From Linyphia triangularis (Eukaryota; Arthropoda; Arachnida; Araneae; Linyphiidae): a DNA stretch of 64,000 nt. The position numbers were made by a program, and so were the translations under genes. Under the pieces are notes generated by a model. That model worked only from the letters and a program-made list of their open reading frames with translations. It did no database searches and was not told the DNA's origin. This document shows, in pieces, positions 37,300-50,424 of the stretch; the first letter of the stretch is position 1; each line of letters opens with the position of its first letter. Location of the stretch: the NCBI GenBank assembly GCA_963978545.1, contig OZ021726.1:28864459-28928458 (forward strand). The letters are read 5' to 3'.

Positions 37300-38062
37300 A
37301 CGTCGGGTGAAGATGTTTATCAGCACTTGAAGTCTTTCACTGATGAAATAGAAAAAAAGTATCCTGCATAAAATACGTATCATTTCAATAGATATAAATC
37401 TGAATATTTATGAGATTATTGTATTGAATGGTGAAGTATCAAGAAGTTTTCTTCTTAAGTTGAGCAATGAGGAGTTAATGTATCTGAAGAATATAACGTT
37501 CATATTTCATTATGATACAATTTATTACCAAAAGAAAGAATGCATTAATGTGAGGATTTGCATTTTGCAGAATACTTACTACTTTAAATATTTTAGTACA
37601 CTGTGATATGCATTGAATATATAAGATTACGTATATTTAAATAATAATATATATATATATATGTTTTTATTTTATAAGAAAAAGTGTAATTGAATTGGAT
37701 TGGAATTATAAGTTCTATCTGTTTAAGTCGGTTGAAGATGTTTATCGGCATTTGAAGTCTTTCACTGATGAAATGGAAAAAGGAAAAAAAAAAAAAATTA
37801 GCATAAAACAAGTATCATTTCAAAAAATATGAATATTGGTGGAATTATTGTCTTAAATGTTGTAGTGCCAAGAATTTTTCCTTAAATTTGAAAATTAGCA
37901 GTTAATGTATCGGGACAATAAAATGCTTATATTTCATATGATCCAATAAGTTATTACCAAAAGAAAGAATGCATTAATGTGATGATTTAAATTTTGCCGA
38001 ATACTTACCGCTTCAAATATTTCAGTACACTGTGATTGCATTGAATAAATAAAATTAGGTAC
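37300..38062. repeat. Tandem duplication, 423-bp period
   Basis: Copy 1 (about 37300-37625) and copy 2 (about 37723-38060) share GAAGATGTTTATC, TTGAAGTCTTTCACTGATGA, TTATTACCAAAAGAAAGAAT, GCATTAATGTGA, TTTTGC(A/C)GAATACTTAC and TTCAGTACACTGTGAT-type blocks in the same order. A TATATA dinucleotide run (37649-37663) lies between them. Copy 1 has a 60-codon frame (37424-37606) that copy 2 does not preserve, so coding constraint is unlikely. Confidence 0.85.
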
Positions 38063-38083
38063 ATTTTGAAAATGAAATAAGAA

Positions 38084-39170
38084 TCTCTACATATATAGAA
38101 AATCCAACGTCTGTCTTTATGTTTGAACGGCTATAACTCAAGATCTACTGAACCGATTTGGATAAAATTTACGTTTATTGGTAGATTATTGAATACGGAT
38201 TCTACAGAGTACACTTTTATTACTCTTTAATTACACATAGAACAGTAATTACACTTAAAAATTAATTTTTGCCGTATTGCTGTCTATTCTTTAATTATGT
38301 CTGAGTAGAATGAAACAGGGTTGGCAACAGTTTAATGTAAACAAATGAATGTTATGACATTCAAACGCGTTTATCATGCATAATTCAAACTTTTAATGTG
38401 TTTATAATGCCGCGTAAAAGTAAATTTTCATAAGGGTAGAATACAGCCGATTTTAAAAAGCTTCGTGCAATAAGAAACAACGAAAGTTCTTTTGAAAGGT
38501 GATAACATTTTTCTAAAAATGTGGTTCAGCGAACCATTGAGTCATCTCCAGGCATCTTACTGCTGAAATCCAAGATACACGTACTTGACTTCTGATATTG
38601 CTATTCCTCGGCAATATGGATTACCTCGGCTACAAGGATTTTGAGGATCTTCGAGAAAAGACCAGCGTAACTTTGAAAACACGGAACCGATGTAGTACAG
38701 AACATTTGGTAATTTTTTTCATTTGGCGTTTTGAAAACTCGCCTGAATTAAAAACACGATGACTAAATTAAAAAACACGACGACTGAGGGTTCAGAGAAA
38801 ATATTCTTTATTAATTTGTTTCTACCAAATGTGCGTTCAGAAGGATTGGTAGCACCTACTGTTGCTTCTTTTAGAATAACTGTGACTCTGTTGCATGATG
38901 GGCGAATAGCATACGCTGTGTTCAAATTCCCCTTAAATATTATTTCAGACTCGAGAGCAGTTTGCAACATATCCAAACCGAGCAAAGTTGCCAAGCTTTT
39001 TCAGCAACAACTTGCTTTTTAATTGTATGATATGAGAGTACTACGTCACAAAAAAATATAAATTAAAACACTTGATTGAACATTGGGGTCTATTAGAGAC
39101 AGCAGTCTTCAAACTCGAGATAATTACATGCTTGGCATGATCAAATGTTTTGCCCAGTGTTGAAAAGCTT
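38084..39170 (+). mobile_element. Relic of an autonomous Helitron
   Basis: The left end, TCTCTACATATATAGAAA followed by CGTCTGTCTTTATG and the GGCTATAACTCAAGATCTAC block, is a typical Helitron 5' region in arthropods. Downstream are fragments of its Rep/helicase ORF. I cannot find a CTRRT 3' end, so the right limit is set by the last recognisable helicase similarity. Confidence 0.65.
38407..39170 (+). pseudogene. Helitron Rep-helicase, internally deleted
   Basis: An ATG at 38407 begins MPRKSKFS, the usual basic start of arthropod Helitron proteins, and NTADFKKLRAIRNNE follows after a stop. The frame then breaks repeatedly. At about 38870-39020 the plus strand reads HDGRIAYAVFKFPL and CNISKPSKVAKLFQQ, matching the segment between motif I and the Walker-B region of the Pif1-like helicase. 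A shifted frame continues with a decayed WDE-like region and TLGSIRD near 39100. The Rep nuclease HUH motif and most of the helicase are deleted. The minus-strand frame at 38719-38994 is its shadow. Confidence 0.6.
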
Positions 39171-40490
39171 GTGTTCACAATCATAGTATTTAAGTGACAT
39201 AGCAATCATTTGCTGAAACTCGAAATTGATCTTTTTGATGTGTACAGTACTGTACAACTGCATCATTTCAATTGAAAAAGTTTGTCAATATAATATTATT
39301 TAGAATGTAGATTTTCATTATATTTCCTGAAATTGGCTCTACATCTAGCCAGCTGTCCTCTCGGCTTCGTAAAAAAGCAATATTGTCTCTAAGAAGTGAT
39401 CATGTTGAAGCCCTTAACAATTTATTGCTCAAAAAATAAGAAAATCATTGGTGTATATACAGTAAACACTTCTTGCATATGCATAAAAATTTTATAGAGA
39501 TGGTTTATTTAAAATTCACAATACTTACAAATTATTCCATTTACCAATTTTGACAAAACTGAACTTGTCGCCAAAATGCTGCTTTAGCGGTAATTATGGA
39601 TAACAGTGTGCTACAGCCTCTTTATGGCGACAGTCTCGGTTTTATCGAAAGTGATCCAAACCTTTTAAGAAGTACTATTTGTTGGTTTATACTGAATTCT
39701 TTTACAGAACTGTCACGAGTATTGTCTTTTGTTTTTATGGTGTTAATTTTGTAATAATTATTCTGGGTTACCAGAGTAAAAGAGACTCCAGATTTAAAGA
39801 GTCACAGCACTTCCGATTGTTAAACGTATTTTCCATTCGAAACTTCTGTTTTGAAAATAATCTGACGCTTCTTCTATGTTGGCCATCTTATATTATTCAA
39901 AGAAGTATATGCCACAATGGGTACCCAGCAACGCGAGTCCAGTCAGTTAGTTATTTAATAAGCAAAAGTGTCATTGAACCGGATTCTAATTTAAACTCTT
40001 GAACCTTTGAGCTGAAACCCAATCATAACATACAGTTTATACATAATCCTTTAATGCTCATATTAATGTATAAATAGTTTTTACTTGCTATAAAAGTATT
40101 TCAATCACTTTATAGTACTAAAATTTTTCTTAATTGTATTAATAATTGAGTTTTTTTTATTTTTCTCGCAAATGGAATTATAACTTTACCAACAGCAATT
40201 TAGCAAAACAATAACTATTTTTTTTAAAAAAACAACTGGCGAATATCGTGCTTCTATTTCTTAAAGAACACAGCAAAAAGATAAATCCACTTAAAATATA
40301 ATTTGTATATAGTACAAATAATTCAACAATATTCGTGAGAAAAGTCAATAAAAATAGTAATTTATTTAAATTAACTTTTGAAAACATTTGATTTCAAATA
40401 TGAATAACCTATTTTAGTAAATTCAGTTTTAGAAAACAATTTAAAGAAAAATGTGACACTTTCTAAAACTATGTTAAACAATTTCGAAGT

Positions 40491-40524
<34 letters not shown>

Positions 40525-41752
40525 ATATCAGGTAAGCTACAGTTTTTTGTGTGGTTTTTTTGGGCAAATACGTTCGTAAGTGATTCTGGAGTATAATCAT
40601 CTATTTTTCCAGCTTTAAAGGCAATTTTTCCTACACGTCAAGTGATAGATAAAAACAGTAATCCAAGACTCATTTATTAAGAACAGAATTTAATTACTAC
40701 TTCAGTCAAATACCATTGGTCTCTACCTCTATTTAAACCAATTAAAATATATAACTAAATAACTCCACTTTAAGTTCAGCAACTAAACAATATTCAACTT
40801 TCGTGTAAGATTAACTTTAATATAATACATTAATTATTTAAAAAAAAAATATTTAACAGGTGTTCAATAATAAATTACAAATTTATACAAAAATTTCTTA
40901 CTTTTACACAAGATGTTTGAATTATTTTGCCTAACCATTATTATAACTGAATTATTTTGTCTAATCGTTATTCTTCTCTAACAAAATCCGGTATTTAATG
41001 ATAGCATTCCGTAAATTACCGTTCCTACACAGTGTAATTGAATATTTTCTTAGAAGATAATTAATTAAAATTAATTTAAAACCTTGGAAATGCCTAAGAA
41101 TAACTTTTCAATTAGGAGGAAAGTCCCTTTATTTAATGTTTAACGGTTGCTATGAAGGCCAAATCACTCTTTTTTCCTACTAAAAAGCAAGAGAAATTGT
41201 GAATAAAGTTAATTGAATTAACCATTAGGTATAAATGTTACAAAATGTAATCGGAAGGATCTACTGATTGAGATGATATATCTTTTCTTTTCAGTCTTTA
41301 TAAATATCTTTTCAGCTGACCGAAAGTGAATGTTATCCAAGAAAGTTAAATGTTATTATATGCGTAAAAACAAAGTCTTAAATATAAATCATTCATACTC
41401 ATTGCCAGTTTTTATGTACAATAGCAACTTATTTGAATTATTTTGAGCTCCGAGTTTTCAGGTTTTTTTACCCCTAAGAAAATATTAATTCCAAGCCATA
41501 GACTAACTTTTTTCTTCATCATTAATAGGGAAAGTTTCATTCATTAAATTATTACCAATTGTTAATGAATATGGGTGTGTTGCAAAAGTGAAACATTGTA
41601 AAAGTGGTATTTTAGTAACAGACCAAAAACTTTACAGAATGCATTGTCATCGTCAACGAATCTATCTTCTATGTTTCAGATCAACTTGATGAAGGCAAAT
41701 GAGTTAGTTTAGCTTTCCAAAGATACACAAAAACACTCAAAATCATTAATAT
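39171..41752. other. A+T-rich DNA, no supported gene
   Basis: Has a 107-codon open frame at 39679-40002 that I do not recognise and a T tract at 40493-40519. GGTACCCAGCAACGCGAG at 39920 resembles words near Helitron tails, but no terminal signature follows. Confidence 0.4.
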
Positions 41753-42210
41753 TGTTGCACCAATTGTCTGTATATAGTGTAAATAGTGACGTATTATTTT
41801 AAAATTCTATTGTAATTTATTTTTATCTTATTTTATTTATTAACAGCGATTATGCAAGTTAGAAAAAGGTGGCAACACCTAAAGCAATTGAGAAATTTCG
41901 AGATGTTTCTTTTTCGATGAATTGGCTGGAAATTTCGGGAATATTCTCACGCGCCTGCTATATAAAGACCGGAGATCGGGAAAGTTTTCAGATTGACTTC
42001 GGACTTCGATGTGAGCTGATTGCTTGTTTACTAGAGTGAACTTGTATAATCGCTGTATTAGAAGTTGTTCTTACTGAAGCTTGTGTTGAAGCTTGAGGGT
42101 GATTAAACTGCTGTCTGTGAATAAATTTTGTACCTTTGAAGAGTGAATAAATAGTAGTTTTTATTTTAAAAACTGTGCCATCATTGCCTCAGCGGAAAAA
42201 ATTCATAACA
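41753..42210 (+). mobile_element. Solo LTR with 4-bp target duplication
   Basis: Begins TGTTGCACC and ends TTCATAACA; flanked by ATAT at 41749-41752 and 42211-42214. It has a TATA box (TATATAAA, 41959-41966) and two AATAAA signals (42120-42125 and 42146-42151). No primer site or gag follows, so this is a single LTR left by recombination between the two LTRs of a Gypsy-type element. The sequence differs from the LTR at 30448, so it belongs to another family. Confidence 0.85.
41959..41966 (+). promoter_or_regulatory. TATA box of solo LTR
   Basis: TATATAAA in a locally G+C-richer context (CGCGCCTGC upstream), about 160 bp before the first AATAAA. It could still start transcription to the right. 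Confidence 0.6.
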
Positions 42211-45200
42211 ATATAAAAGATTTTTTAAAAATACCCCAATAATTTATTGATTATCCTCTCTTCTGAAATTTATTTACAATATTTTAGTATGGTGTTGTTA
42301 TCTTACATTTTTTTTTGGGGGGGAGGGGGTCATAATTTCGAATATTTACCGAAATTCTACGGTGTAATAAATCTGATAATTTTCCAATCCTTTCAATCGG
42401 ATAAATATCTTATGATATATTAAGGGGCTCTGCCCTTTGTTTGTTAATACTCGTGAGAAGAGTTTGCTTCGCTCACGGTTTGTTGAAACAATTCTCTATC
42501 TTTCGTTGCAAACCAAGGAGATTGCTCTTTCAAGTCACCTGCTTGCCACACTTGTTAATTATTAACACAATTACTGTGGTTTGTGAAGCAAATGATAGAG
42601 ATCGCGCACACGAAAAAGAAAGCCTCATTTTAGTTATTAAAATACCATTTTTTTTTAACTAATTTCAATTATTCTCTATTTATATAATCGGAGTTCGAAT
42701 CTTTTTAATCGAATCCTGGTAATCTGGTTAATGTCCAGGTATAATTTTTTTTAAAAGATTTTTTTTTTTAATACACTTCCGCAGATTTAAAAGAAAACCA
42801 TCAATCAAGCGAGCTAAATTTCTGCATTTTTTTAAATTTAGATATTTAATAACTCCAAAACTAGATCGAAATCTAAAAAAGGTTAACTTTAGTCTTATAG
42901 TAAGTCTTATAACTATATGTCTGTAAAAATTAAATTTCTACAGTGGTTAGTTTTTCCTGAATGTGATAGTGGTTTCAAAAGAATACAAACAATTCCTTCA
43001 CTAACAAACAATAACTCGAAAACTGAAGTTCGTATTTCTAAATTTTTCTTACCATCATTTTTTCCAAAGATTTTTCTACAAAAGTGTAATACTTCACACT
43101 TTTTAATCCGATAGTTTTTGGGCATTGGAAAAAGAGAGCGTGGAAGAAAAATTTGGAAACTTTTTTTTTAATAATTAATTTTTTTTAAAAAAAGAAAAAA
43201 AGAATTAAAAAAAAGGGGGGGGGGGGGAGAGGAGAGAAAGAAATTAGCTTGCAATTCAGGGTATAAATCCTTTTAACTTTTTCTAAATAAGATGATAAGG
43301 CATATCTTAAGGCACTATTAAAGTTTTTCATTTGGTTTGATAATTACTAAAATTGCGTAAATGATGCTTATTTTAATGCGCATTACAGACAAAATATGCA
43401 AACATATTACATATGCATTACAAACATTTTATATGTTTAACCTGCTCTATCAGGTTTGAGTTAACATAACACAAGTAAATATCTTACAGAAGTTTTATAA
43501 AATTCCTTCTAAATTTTCAGATTTCTTTTCATTTCTTTGTAACTCCCATGACATAAAATACAAAGTATGTGGATTGAGTTTATTAAAAAAAATATTCGAT
43601 AAAATGTAATGCAAAAATATTCTTGATATAAGATTGTCATTCTTTCAGTTTAGTGGCAAACAATTTCTATTACGGTTACAAATTACGAACCGTTCTAAGA
43701 TAAGACACTACAGATTTAACTTCAAAGCTGTACACAATGAAACCAACAAGCCCACAAAAAGTTAAAAATGTTCAATTATCATTTCTTTTATTTACGCATT
43801 TCAATTCCAAAGTAATTTAATAAAAAAAGAAACTTTGGTTAGAATTTTCACATAATCTAAAATTATTTTAGCACTTGCTGTCTTATTATTGCTTATACAA
43901 TTTACCATTATTATTCTCATAAGAGAATTTCCTTTGGTAAATATCATGAGTTGTTCTCAAACATTTTTATAATTTTTATTGAGGGATTTTCCAGTAGGCA
44001 ATAACTACACAACTGCTCTTACAAAGTGATGTCTTCTCGGAATAATTAAATATAGGGAGGTATCTTCTCACGCTGGAATAACCATTCAGGAACAATTCTA
44101 CTTACGTCATATAGCCCTGTAGCCCAATTTGAACTAATGGTATTTGAGGATATTTAAAAATTCGGATTTGGGGGTTTGGTTTTTAGAGACTTTGAAAGTC
44201 TGAAATTGGATACAGGGAGGAGAAGCTACGAGATTGTTTTGTGATGTGGAGAAGTTTTGCTTTTATCCGGACCTTACTGATAAATTCGAGCGATGTATCC
44301 CAAGCGATAACCGCTTTGTCCCTAAAAACTAAACCAGAAAGTGGCACTTCTTTATTTTCACAAACCCTTCAGCCAGTACAATGATTTTTAATGTAGAATT
44401 GATTTTGCTTAATTACTATGGACTCGACGTTTGACTCATGTTAGTGTTTTAAGGATTTAGAGGTCATTCGTTATACTGACTGAATAAATGTGTCTTGTCT
44501 GAGAGATGGATCTGTGATTATTGTATCTTTTACTTCACAATGCACTTTGTTATTTTTTGCGGCAAGTGTAACTAAATTACTAACCACTATACGAAACTTT
44601 ATGGCATTAAAGTAATTTCTGAGTCCTAAAATGAATATGTTAAGTCAGTACATAATTCCATTCTAAGTAACCAAACATGAATTACACAAATTTAGGATGA
44701 CGATTACTTGTTTTTATTAATCGGACATAAAGTGGCAAAATTAATATATTATGGAAAGCAAAGTTTTTGAAAACAAATTATTACACAGATAACGATGTAG
44801 TTAGAGTCATAAATCATTTGCTTTTGTTGGGTCACTCTGTTTCATACCCAAACATTTCTCTTTTAAAGTTAGTTAATTGACACCCCCTTCCTTATTCCTT
44901 TTAAAGCAATGTACTTCAACATCTTTTAGAATTATAATAAATTACGTGAATAATTGACTTGTCTCTTTTTATACGAAACTTGGACTGTAGAAATAACAGA
45001 GTGACTTTCTGATTTACTGACACATATTTAATGCATGTATAATTAATTAGTCCCTTACTGTCAGTTTACTGAAAATAAAGAATGAATAAATACATAATAT
45101 AAGCTTTGATATGTGTTACTAATTATTCTGGAAATAATTATGAGTGTCAAAAATATTAAAATATAGATTGGTATTAGATTTTTATTTTAAAATAATTATT

Positions 45201-48200
45201 TAAAGTCTATTTTAATAATTACTGCTGTTTGAAATTATGTATTACTTTTCTGAAATTTGATTGATTCAAAGGATACTATTTAATTGAAATTGTTGTAGAA
45301 TTTGATGTTTTATTTCAACTTTTGCACATTGATTAGGATTTGTAAAAAACTCGTTTTACATAATTTTTGTAAATAAAATTACCCTAAAGTTTATATCAAA
45401 CATGTTAGCTATGAAAGAATTTAACACTTTTATTTAAAGGTCAATTATATTTTATGGTTTTATTTTGTAATAATTTAACAGTTTGCAATCATAACTTCTT
45501 TAAGGGGGGGGCTAAAATATTTACTTTTAGAATTATTTTTCGGAAATTTTTATGCAGAAATGTATAATGCTTTGAAACTTAAAAAAACTATTTCAATTTT
45601 TTTCTTTTTTTTTTTCTTTAAAAAACTTCAAAATTTTGCTATTTTTTAAATTTGATACATCTAAAATACTTTTCAAAGAATCACTTCATTTTTGCATAAA
45701 ATTACTTCGTATAATTTTTATCAAAATTGCCTTCCTGATATTTCAATAAAGTAATTAGAAAAAAATAATAATATTTTGCTCAAAAACAGATTATGCTTAG
45801 CTCCAAAAATTAAAAAAAAAAAAAAAAAAAAAAATCATGAATTAAATAAAAAAAAAAAAAAACATAATTCATGATGACAAATTAAAGAAATATATATGAA
45901 AAATAACTGTGAAAAGTTTCATTGATTGATAACTAGTAGTTTTTAAGTTATATCAATTTAAATTCATCACCGAGAAAAACAGTTTCAAAGTTTCAAGATA
46001 GCATGTCTGAGATACAGTTGTCATGTAACTAAAACAATAAAAATGTCAAGTTCTACTAAGGATATAAACAAACTTTTTATGCCATTTTGTTTTAAAATAT
46101 TTGTATTATTTTTTACAATAATAATTTTTTTATATATAATTAAAAGAAAAATTGAGTCCTAGACCCTCTTAAATGCAAAGTTAAAAAAAATAAAAAAATA
46201 AAAAATAGGTTTAATAACACAAAAAATTTAAATCAGAATAACAACTTTGAAGAAGAGGCTTGCAAACCTTTTACTTTTTCTTTGAAAACTTGAAAGAGAT
46301 GTAGACTTGTTTTGACTTTATTTTCTAAAGTAATTTTTATTATTTTAGAGATTTCCACTTTGTTTTGAGACGCTTTTCTGTTCGTCACTTTATTTAATCT
46401 CATATATTGTTTCTGGATTATGCGTTACTACTTAAATCTTTGTACGATATATTAAATGACGTATTAATAAAAATATCCTGTCATAACTCAAAAATTGATT
46501 AGAAAATATTTTAAAATTCAAGAAATATTAAACAAGTACTTTAAAGAGAATAAGATAATTTAATTCGTATGTATTGAAATGAATTGTAAAGTAATTTTAA
46601 TGAATCGCAATATAAATTTTTATCTAATGCCGTATATTTGTTTTGGAATGTTATGTTTATTGTCCTTTTTTTAGTTTAATGATTAATAGCTAAAGTTCTT
46701 TATTGTTTAAAGATTTCTGCTTTTATTAATGTTTTTTCGAAATTGATTCAAACTATTATTTAAATAAAACAGAAACTTCATTTTTCAATAAAAGTTGGTA
46801 ATAGACAAAACTTATTATCGTTTATTAAAAAAATAATATAACACATAAAAATAAAGTTTTTAATGTAATTCCTTTGTATGCATTGCCAAGTTATGTATAC
46901 AATAACATAGCGCCGGTTCTGTTGTCAGCGTGGGGTTTCTATTTGCATTTAATTTTGAAATATTAAAAACATCTCTATCCAACCTGTAAAAAATGCGACA
47001 AACTACATTAAAATATTATTTATTAAAAACGAATGTGAATTTATGCATTATGTTCAAATATCTTTTAATTTATTTTGATTAAAAATATTTGGCAAGAAGA
47101 AAGAGTTTTAACTATGATCGGTTAAAATTCTTTCACTTACGGAGTTACTAGTCAACGCATCGTTGAATTGACTGAACCATGCTCCATAATAAATTTATGC
47201 TTTCACGTCTATTTTTCTTTTATTTATTCTGATTACAATAATTTTGGCAACAGGAAAGAGTTTTAACAATGATAGGTTAAATGGCATTTATTATTATTCC
47301 AAAACAATTATATAAATATGGGTAAAAATGACCTTTTAGTGATAGTAACAACCCTCAAAACTTGATTGAATGCATAGACGCCGACATCAAATCTATCTGC
47401 CAATTTTCACTAGATAAGATGATGGCAAGTGGGTTAACTAGACGTCCGTTGATTTGCTCGGCAGCCACAAACAAACAAAATCGAAGTTAATATACTGGAT
47501 TTAAAAAAGAAATTTATTGATCATCCATCTCACCTTTATATATCATGGAAATATCTCTTCAGTAATAATATATTTTAAGATACCAATTTACAAATGCTTT
47601 ACAATCTAATTAATTTACAATGTAATCAATAAAAAACTATATTTAAAAAATTTAGAAATGTTCAGTTTTAGCTTTTATACCATAATATTATCAGGGTTTT
47701 ACAAACAATCTCTCCATCCATCTCTTAAGATAAATTTCCAAGACAAAACAGCAAATGCTACATAATTATGGAATACATCCAATAAATGGTCTTATTAAAA
47801 ATAATTTCTTTTAACAAAACTCCATTAGTAGTTATTACTGAAAGTAATGTAAATGGCTTTCAGAAGATGATTTGTAACTCTTACTTAGAAAAATACAAAT
47901 GCTACAGATAAGTGCCTTACATTAGTTTGAAGGTCCCTTCAAGTTTAATAGTGTTACATAAAATAGAGCAGGAAAAAACTGAATAACTGGAAGGCTTAAA
48001 AATTTTTACTTTAAGAGTCCTAGCATGCTAACCTTATGGGAAGACAGAATGTTGGTTCTAACTAATAATATTAATTTTGAAATGAAGTGCTGTGGTGAAA
48101 AATTGCAAAACCAAATTAATAACCACGCTAATGAACTTGGTGATATTTTTGTTTATAAAAATGCACAATTATAATGTTTTCTTGCCCAAATAATATTAAA

Positions 48201-48634
48201 CTAAAAAAAAAAAAAAAAAAGATATATATGTCACTAAATGTCACTGAAGTTTACATATTTAGACTGTCCTTTGCTATGAACAATATTTCAGCCAGAGAAA
48301 TCAACTGATAAGATTTTCATATTCATTTCTTTAATGTAGGGTAGAACAATTAAAAACTTATGACAAGATTTAGCTTAGAACCATGTGTAGAAGCAGCTTT
48401 TTGGGTAAAAGTGACTGCAACAATACTATTTACAATTTGTTTATCTGAAAAAATTCTAAAATTGTAATGTGATGTCACATTGGTTAAAAGGAAATGAATA
48501 ATTATATTTGAGATAAAGAAGTATTCTTAAGAAATTATCCTATTTCATAAAAATTTTTATGCCAATGCCATTTAAAAATATGTATAAAAATAAAATTTAT
48601 GATTTAGTATCTTTACACTGATTTCAGTCTAAAA
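42211..48634. other. A+T-rich DNA, no supported gene
   Basis: At 42421-42610 the words GGGGCTCTGCCC and GTTTGCTTCGCTCACGG look like a decayed repeat tail of unknown type. G tracts lie at 42308-42327 and 43215-43227. Poly(A) tracts lie at 45811-45833, 45847-45861 and 48203-48220. A more balanced patch at 44090-44340 is unrecognised. No long ORF. Confidence 0.45.
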
Positions 48635-49294
48635 CAGTGTTCTTCAACCTGTGTTCCGTGGAACCCTAGGTTTCCACTCAAACGCTTTAGGGGTTCCGTG
48701 ATTCAATGCTAAAATTCGAACATTACCCCAATTCCTTGGTAACCAATAATATCGCATTGGACCAAAATTTAAAAAGTAATATTGTGGAACATTTAAGAGG
48801 ATTGTAAAAGACTTTTTTGGCTGCTTGTAATAATTTCACAATGCTTGTAATAATTTAAGCTGAGTAAAAAATTATTTTAATGAGAACAGGATATGGATGC
48901 CTTGTCAATTAAGGAAAGAGAGCAATTATAGATATATGTACCGACAGCAAATTAAACTCCACATTTGGGCAGGATTGCAATGGACCATTCTAGAATATTC
49001 TGAAAAATCCAAATGCGCGTTAAAGGTATTGATGCTTTTCGTAATAATTTATCTCTGTGAGAAAGCCGTTTCCACATTCGTAACTACAAAGCAGAAACTA
49101 AGTATAGAAATCAACTTGATAAATGTAAATTTATAGAAAAGGTTTTATAATAAAGGCTCGGTATTCGTAATATGTAATACGATACCATCTCCCCACCCCC
49201 CAATGAAATCTGGATGTGCTACTGAACGAAGTGTTCCATAAAAAGAATACCTCAAAAGAGGGCTCCAGTGGATGAAAAAGGTTAAAGAACTCTG
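48635..49294. mobile_element. Non-autonomous hAT element
   Basis: The left end CAGTGTTCTTCAACCTGTG and right end complement CAGAGTTCTTTAACCTTT form a diverged hAT-type TIR. The octamers GTCTAAAA (48627-48634) and TTCTAAAA (49295-49302) match at seven of eight positions, the expected 8-bp duplication. Near the ends lie GGAACCCTAGG and AGGGGTTCCG on the left and CTCCAGTGG on the right. Interior ORFs are short and unrelated to a transposase. Confidence 0.85.
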
Positions 49295-50424
49295 TTCTAA
49301 AATAATGCAATCTATTTAAAATTGAATCAATCATAATCGGATAAGATATCAAAAAACGACATTTTAATGATATTCATATAATCTATCGTACTATAACACT
49401 ATGGTATATCCTATTGCAATGGACATTTCTCCTAATGAGACATCTTAAGCATCTACACCCGAGTAACCATCTGTGATTCCGTGAGGGCAATCCTAAGATC
49501 TTGGTTAGCTTGCTAATTGCTAAAGGTAACCGAAGCTTATATTGAGTTAATAAGAATAGAGGAGTGCATATGATCCCTCTAGCTACATTCACATCTTAGT
49601 CCCAATCATCTTTGTAATGGTTACTTAAAGGATGTCGGATTGTTAAGTGTCTAATTTAGTATCATTCTGTATATAACTTTTTATCCTCCATGATAGAGTT
49701 ATCTGTCGCGTAAATATCAGAACACAACTGTGAAAAGATCCAATATTATTACTTATACACCAATTGGTAGCTACTCTGCAATAATATTTGATGTGTTATT
49801 ATTTCTCTAAGAAAACAATGAAAAATAATTTATCGACGTTTTTTCATTATTTCGAGTCATTTAAGCATAATTCATTATCATTAAGGAATTTAGTTAAAAA
49901 AGTAGTAGGTATTCAAAGTAACAATTAGTCGAATTTTTGTATTTATACATGTTTTCTCTGTAGGACTACCGGACATAACTCCTTAAAACAATAAAATCTT
50001 TACATAATAATATCTTTAAATAATATTTGATTTCAATAATAAATAAGTATAAGAATATTATTATTGTTACAAGTTCATGAGAAGTTGCTTTAAGAGACAA
50101 GTTTTTAAAAATGACAATGTTTAAAAAAACACGCTATGCCCTATAAACGTTAGAGACATTCAGGAATATAAAAATCAGTAAACATGACTTTCATAATTTA
50201 AAATTTCGTCAAATTGGCTATAAATCGCAAATTCTTGATGTAAAGTTTTCACTTAAATCTAATTTAATAAAAAAAATTGTTTCAACTCGATATCGAATGT
50301 CCCCATATAGAACCCATATAATCCCATGGCATATCCCATAGTGTCGATAGGGTCCTCAGGTAAATTTCGCATATACTTTTAGTGGACGTTATGTATATAA
50401 TTCTTATATACTTATATATTGGTA
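49295..50424. other. A+T-rich DNA, no supported gene
   Basis: A balanced-composition patch at 49400-49610 carries an unrecognised 69-codon minus frame. Words CCCATGG and CCCATAG recur at 50300-50345. Nothing firmly assignable. Confidence 0.4.

Noticed and set aside
38719..38994. 91-codon minus-strand ORF
   Set aside because: Antisense shadow of the Helitron helicase fragment, which reads on the plus strand.
39679..40002. 107-codon ORF
   Set aside because: Unrecognised, hydrophobic low-information composition, no splice sites; long chance frames are expected here.
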